A stretch of DNA of 16,096 nucleotides, from positions 1-16,096 of the forward strand of contig DASZKW010000028.1 of assembly GCA_035552775.1 (NCBI GenBank), read 5' to 3'. Origin of the DNA: DASZKW01 sp035552775. GTDB lineage: Bacteria; Actinomycetota; Acidimicrobiia; Acidimicrobiales; Palsa-688. Under the pieces are notes generated by a model, which had not been told where the DNA came from, made no database searches, and worked only from the letters and a program-made list of their open reading frames with translations. Positions 15,553-16,096 of the stretch are shown in pieces. A program made the translations under genes and the position numbers. Positions within the stretch are counted from its first letter, which is position 1. Every line of letters starts with the position of its first letter.

Positions 15553-15918
15553 CTAAGTGGGGCCGCCCAGGCCGAAGTAGAGGTAGGCGACCACGCCCAG
15601 GGCGACTATCAACGTCACCGCCCACTGTCGGGGCGTCCAGTCGGGCAGGCGGGCGGTGGGGGGGCGCCTGGCCGCGGGTCGCGCGGACGGAGACCACGCC
15701 GGGGATTCGGCACCGGACCGGCCGGGACGGCGCCTCCGGCGACCGAGCCGGCGCAGGCGCGCCTTGAAGCGGCGCCGGCGAGAGATCTTGGCGGTGCGGC
15801 GGCGGGCCGCGGCCGCGCTCTCGCTGATCGAGGCCGACTTGACGAACTCCTCGTTGAGCACCAGGCGCTCGAAGGGGTCCTCCCCCGACGGCGGCGGCTT
15901 CTCCGCGTCCGCTCCCAC
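15553..15918 (-). CDS. Small hypothetical membrane protein
   Basis: A 121-residue protein that I cannot assign to a named family. An acidic N-terminus contains DPFERLVLNEEFVKSASI (14-31). A strongly basic, arginine-rich middle (about 39-68) follows, then a proline/alanine linker, and a single C-terminal membrane segment (98-117, WAVTLIVALGVVAYLYFGLG). The layout suggests a tail-anchored protein with its basic part in the cytoplasm, perhaps contacting nucleic acid or lipid head groups. Comparable DPF-x-x-x-VL-x-E-x-FV proteins beside lepA occur in other Actinobacteria, as far as I recall. The GTG at 15918 is the likely start; CATACT seven bases upstream may be a -10 box. It is convergent with lepA, with 45 bp between. 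Confidence 0.7.
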   Translation of the reverse strand: MGADAEKPPPSGEDPFERLVLNEEFVKSASISESAAAARRRTAKISRRRRFKARLRRLGRRRRRPGRSGAESPAWSPSARPAARRPPTARLPDWTPRQWAVTLIVALGVVAYLYFGLGGPT

Positions 15919-15959
15919 ACTGTCGAGTATGGCGCGCCGGGACCCCTAGGTTGGCGAGC

Positions 15960-16096
15960 ATGTTGCGTCCTGAAGGCTGGACCAGACCAGCGGGTGAGAG
16001 TCCCGTCCGGGTAAGCGCCGGAGCGCCCGGTAGCAGGCCCCGGTTCGTCGTCGAGAGGCGGCGGGCTGAGCGGGGCGTCGAAAGCCTCTTTGGAGG
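15960..16096 (+). ncRNA. Probable group II intron 5' end (partial)
   Basis: The segment GCGGGTGAGAGTCCCGTCC (15989 onward), preceded by CCTGAAGGCTGGACCAGACC and followed by GGTAGC and a GTCGAAAGCCTC-type tract, resembles domain I of bacterial group II introns, which precede a reverse transcriptase/maturase gene. It continues past the window edge, so neither the maturase nor the catalytic domain V can be seen. The exact 5' splice site is not certain; GTTGCG at about 15963 is a candidate. It lies upstream of the small membrane-protein gene and points away from it. Confidence 0.55.

Overview
The window is high-GC, with actinobacterial gene content and order. A holA / rpsT / lepA neighbourhood, a FolP2-type dihydropteroate synthase paralogue, a TIGR03617-type F420-dependent luciferase-like oxidoreductase, a PAC2-family protein and a YbbN-like thioredoxin-TPR protein all point to Actinomycetota. 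An uncultured Acidimicrobiia-like lineage is plausible, but that is inference.

Layout. (1) 1-3265 is accessory DNA. It holds about 600 bp with nothing recognisable, a coiled-coil (possibly KfrA-like) pseudogene broken by frameshifts, a remnant of an IS21-type IstA transposase, and an intact tyrosine integrase lying directly against the 3' end of a tRNA-Ala(GGC) gene. This is the usual arrangement at one end of a tRNA-integrated element; the other end is outside the window. (2) 3266-5982 is chromosomal: tRNA-Ala (-), then leuS (+). (3) 5960-9151 is a leftward set of three genes: an aminoglycoside-phosphotransferase-fold protein, a PAC2 protein and an F420-type oxidoreductase. The last overlaps leuS tail to tail by 23 bp. 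(4) 9188-11899 runs rightward: thioredoxin-TPR protein, folP2-type gene and holA (DNA polymerase III delta). (5) 12223-13520 runs leftward: rpsT (S20) and a cytidylate-kinase-like gene carrying a large pentamer repeat. (6) 13711-15507 is lepA (EF4, +), followed by a convergent small membrane-protein gene (-). (7) The last ~135 bp look like the 5' end of a group II intron.

The most distinctive signal is not a gene but a recurring pattern of short tandem duplications (11, 12, 15, 16, 17, 18 and 30 bp). Three of them sit on stop codons. At the phosphotransferase-PAC2 junction, seven 17-bp units each contain TAGATG. Read from the phosphotransferase stop, they form a relay of mini-ORFs, each stop abutting the next ATG, and the last stop overlaps the PAC2 start as ATGA. 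At the folP2-holA junction a 17-bp duplication of the TGATG overlap creates a five-residue mini-ORF that keeps the coupling. Downstream of the kinase-like gene a 16-bp array repeats TAG in all three frames. A 104-bp near-perfect palindrome with T-runs on both strands lies between the kinase-like gene and lepA, where a terminator would serve neither gene. No complete new defence or metabolic system is visible; the repeat-at-junction pattern and the palindrome are the best candidates for something undescribed.
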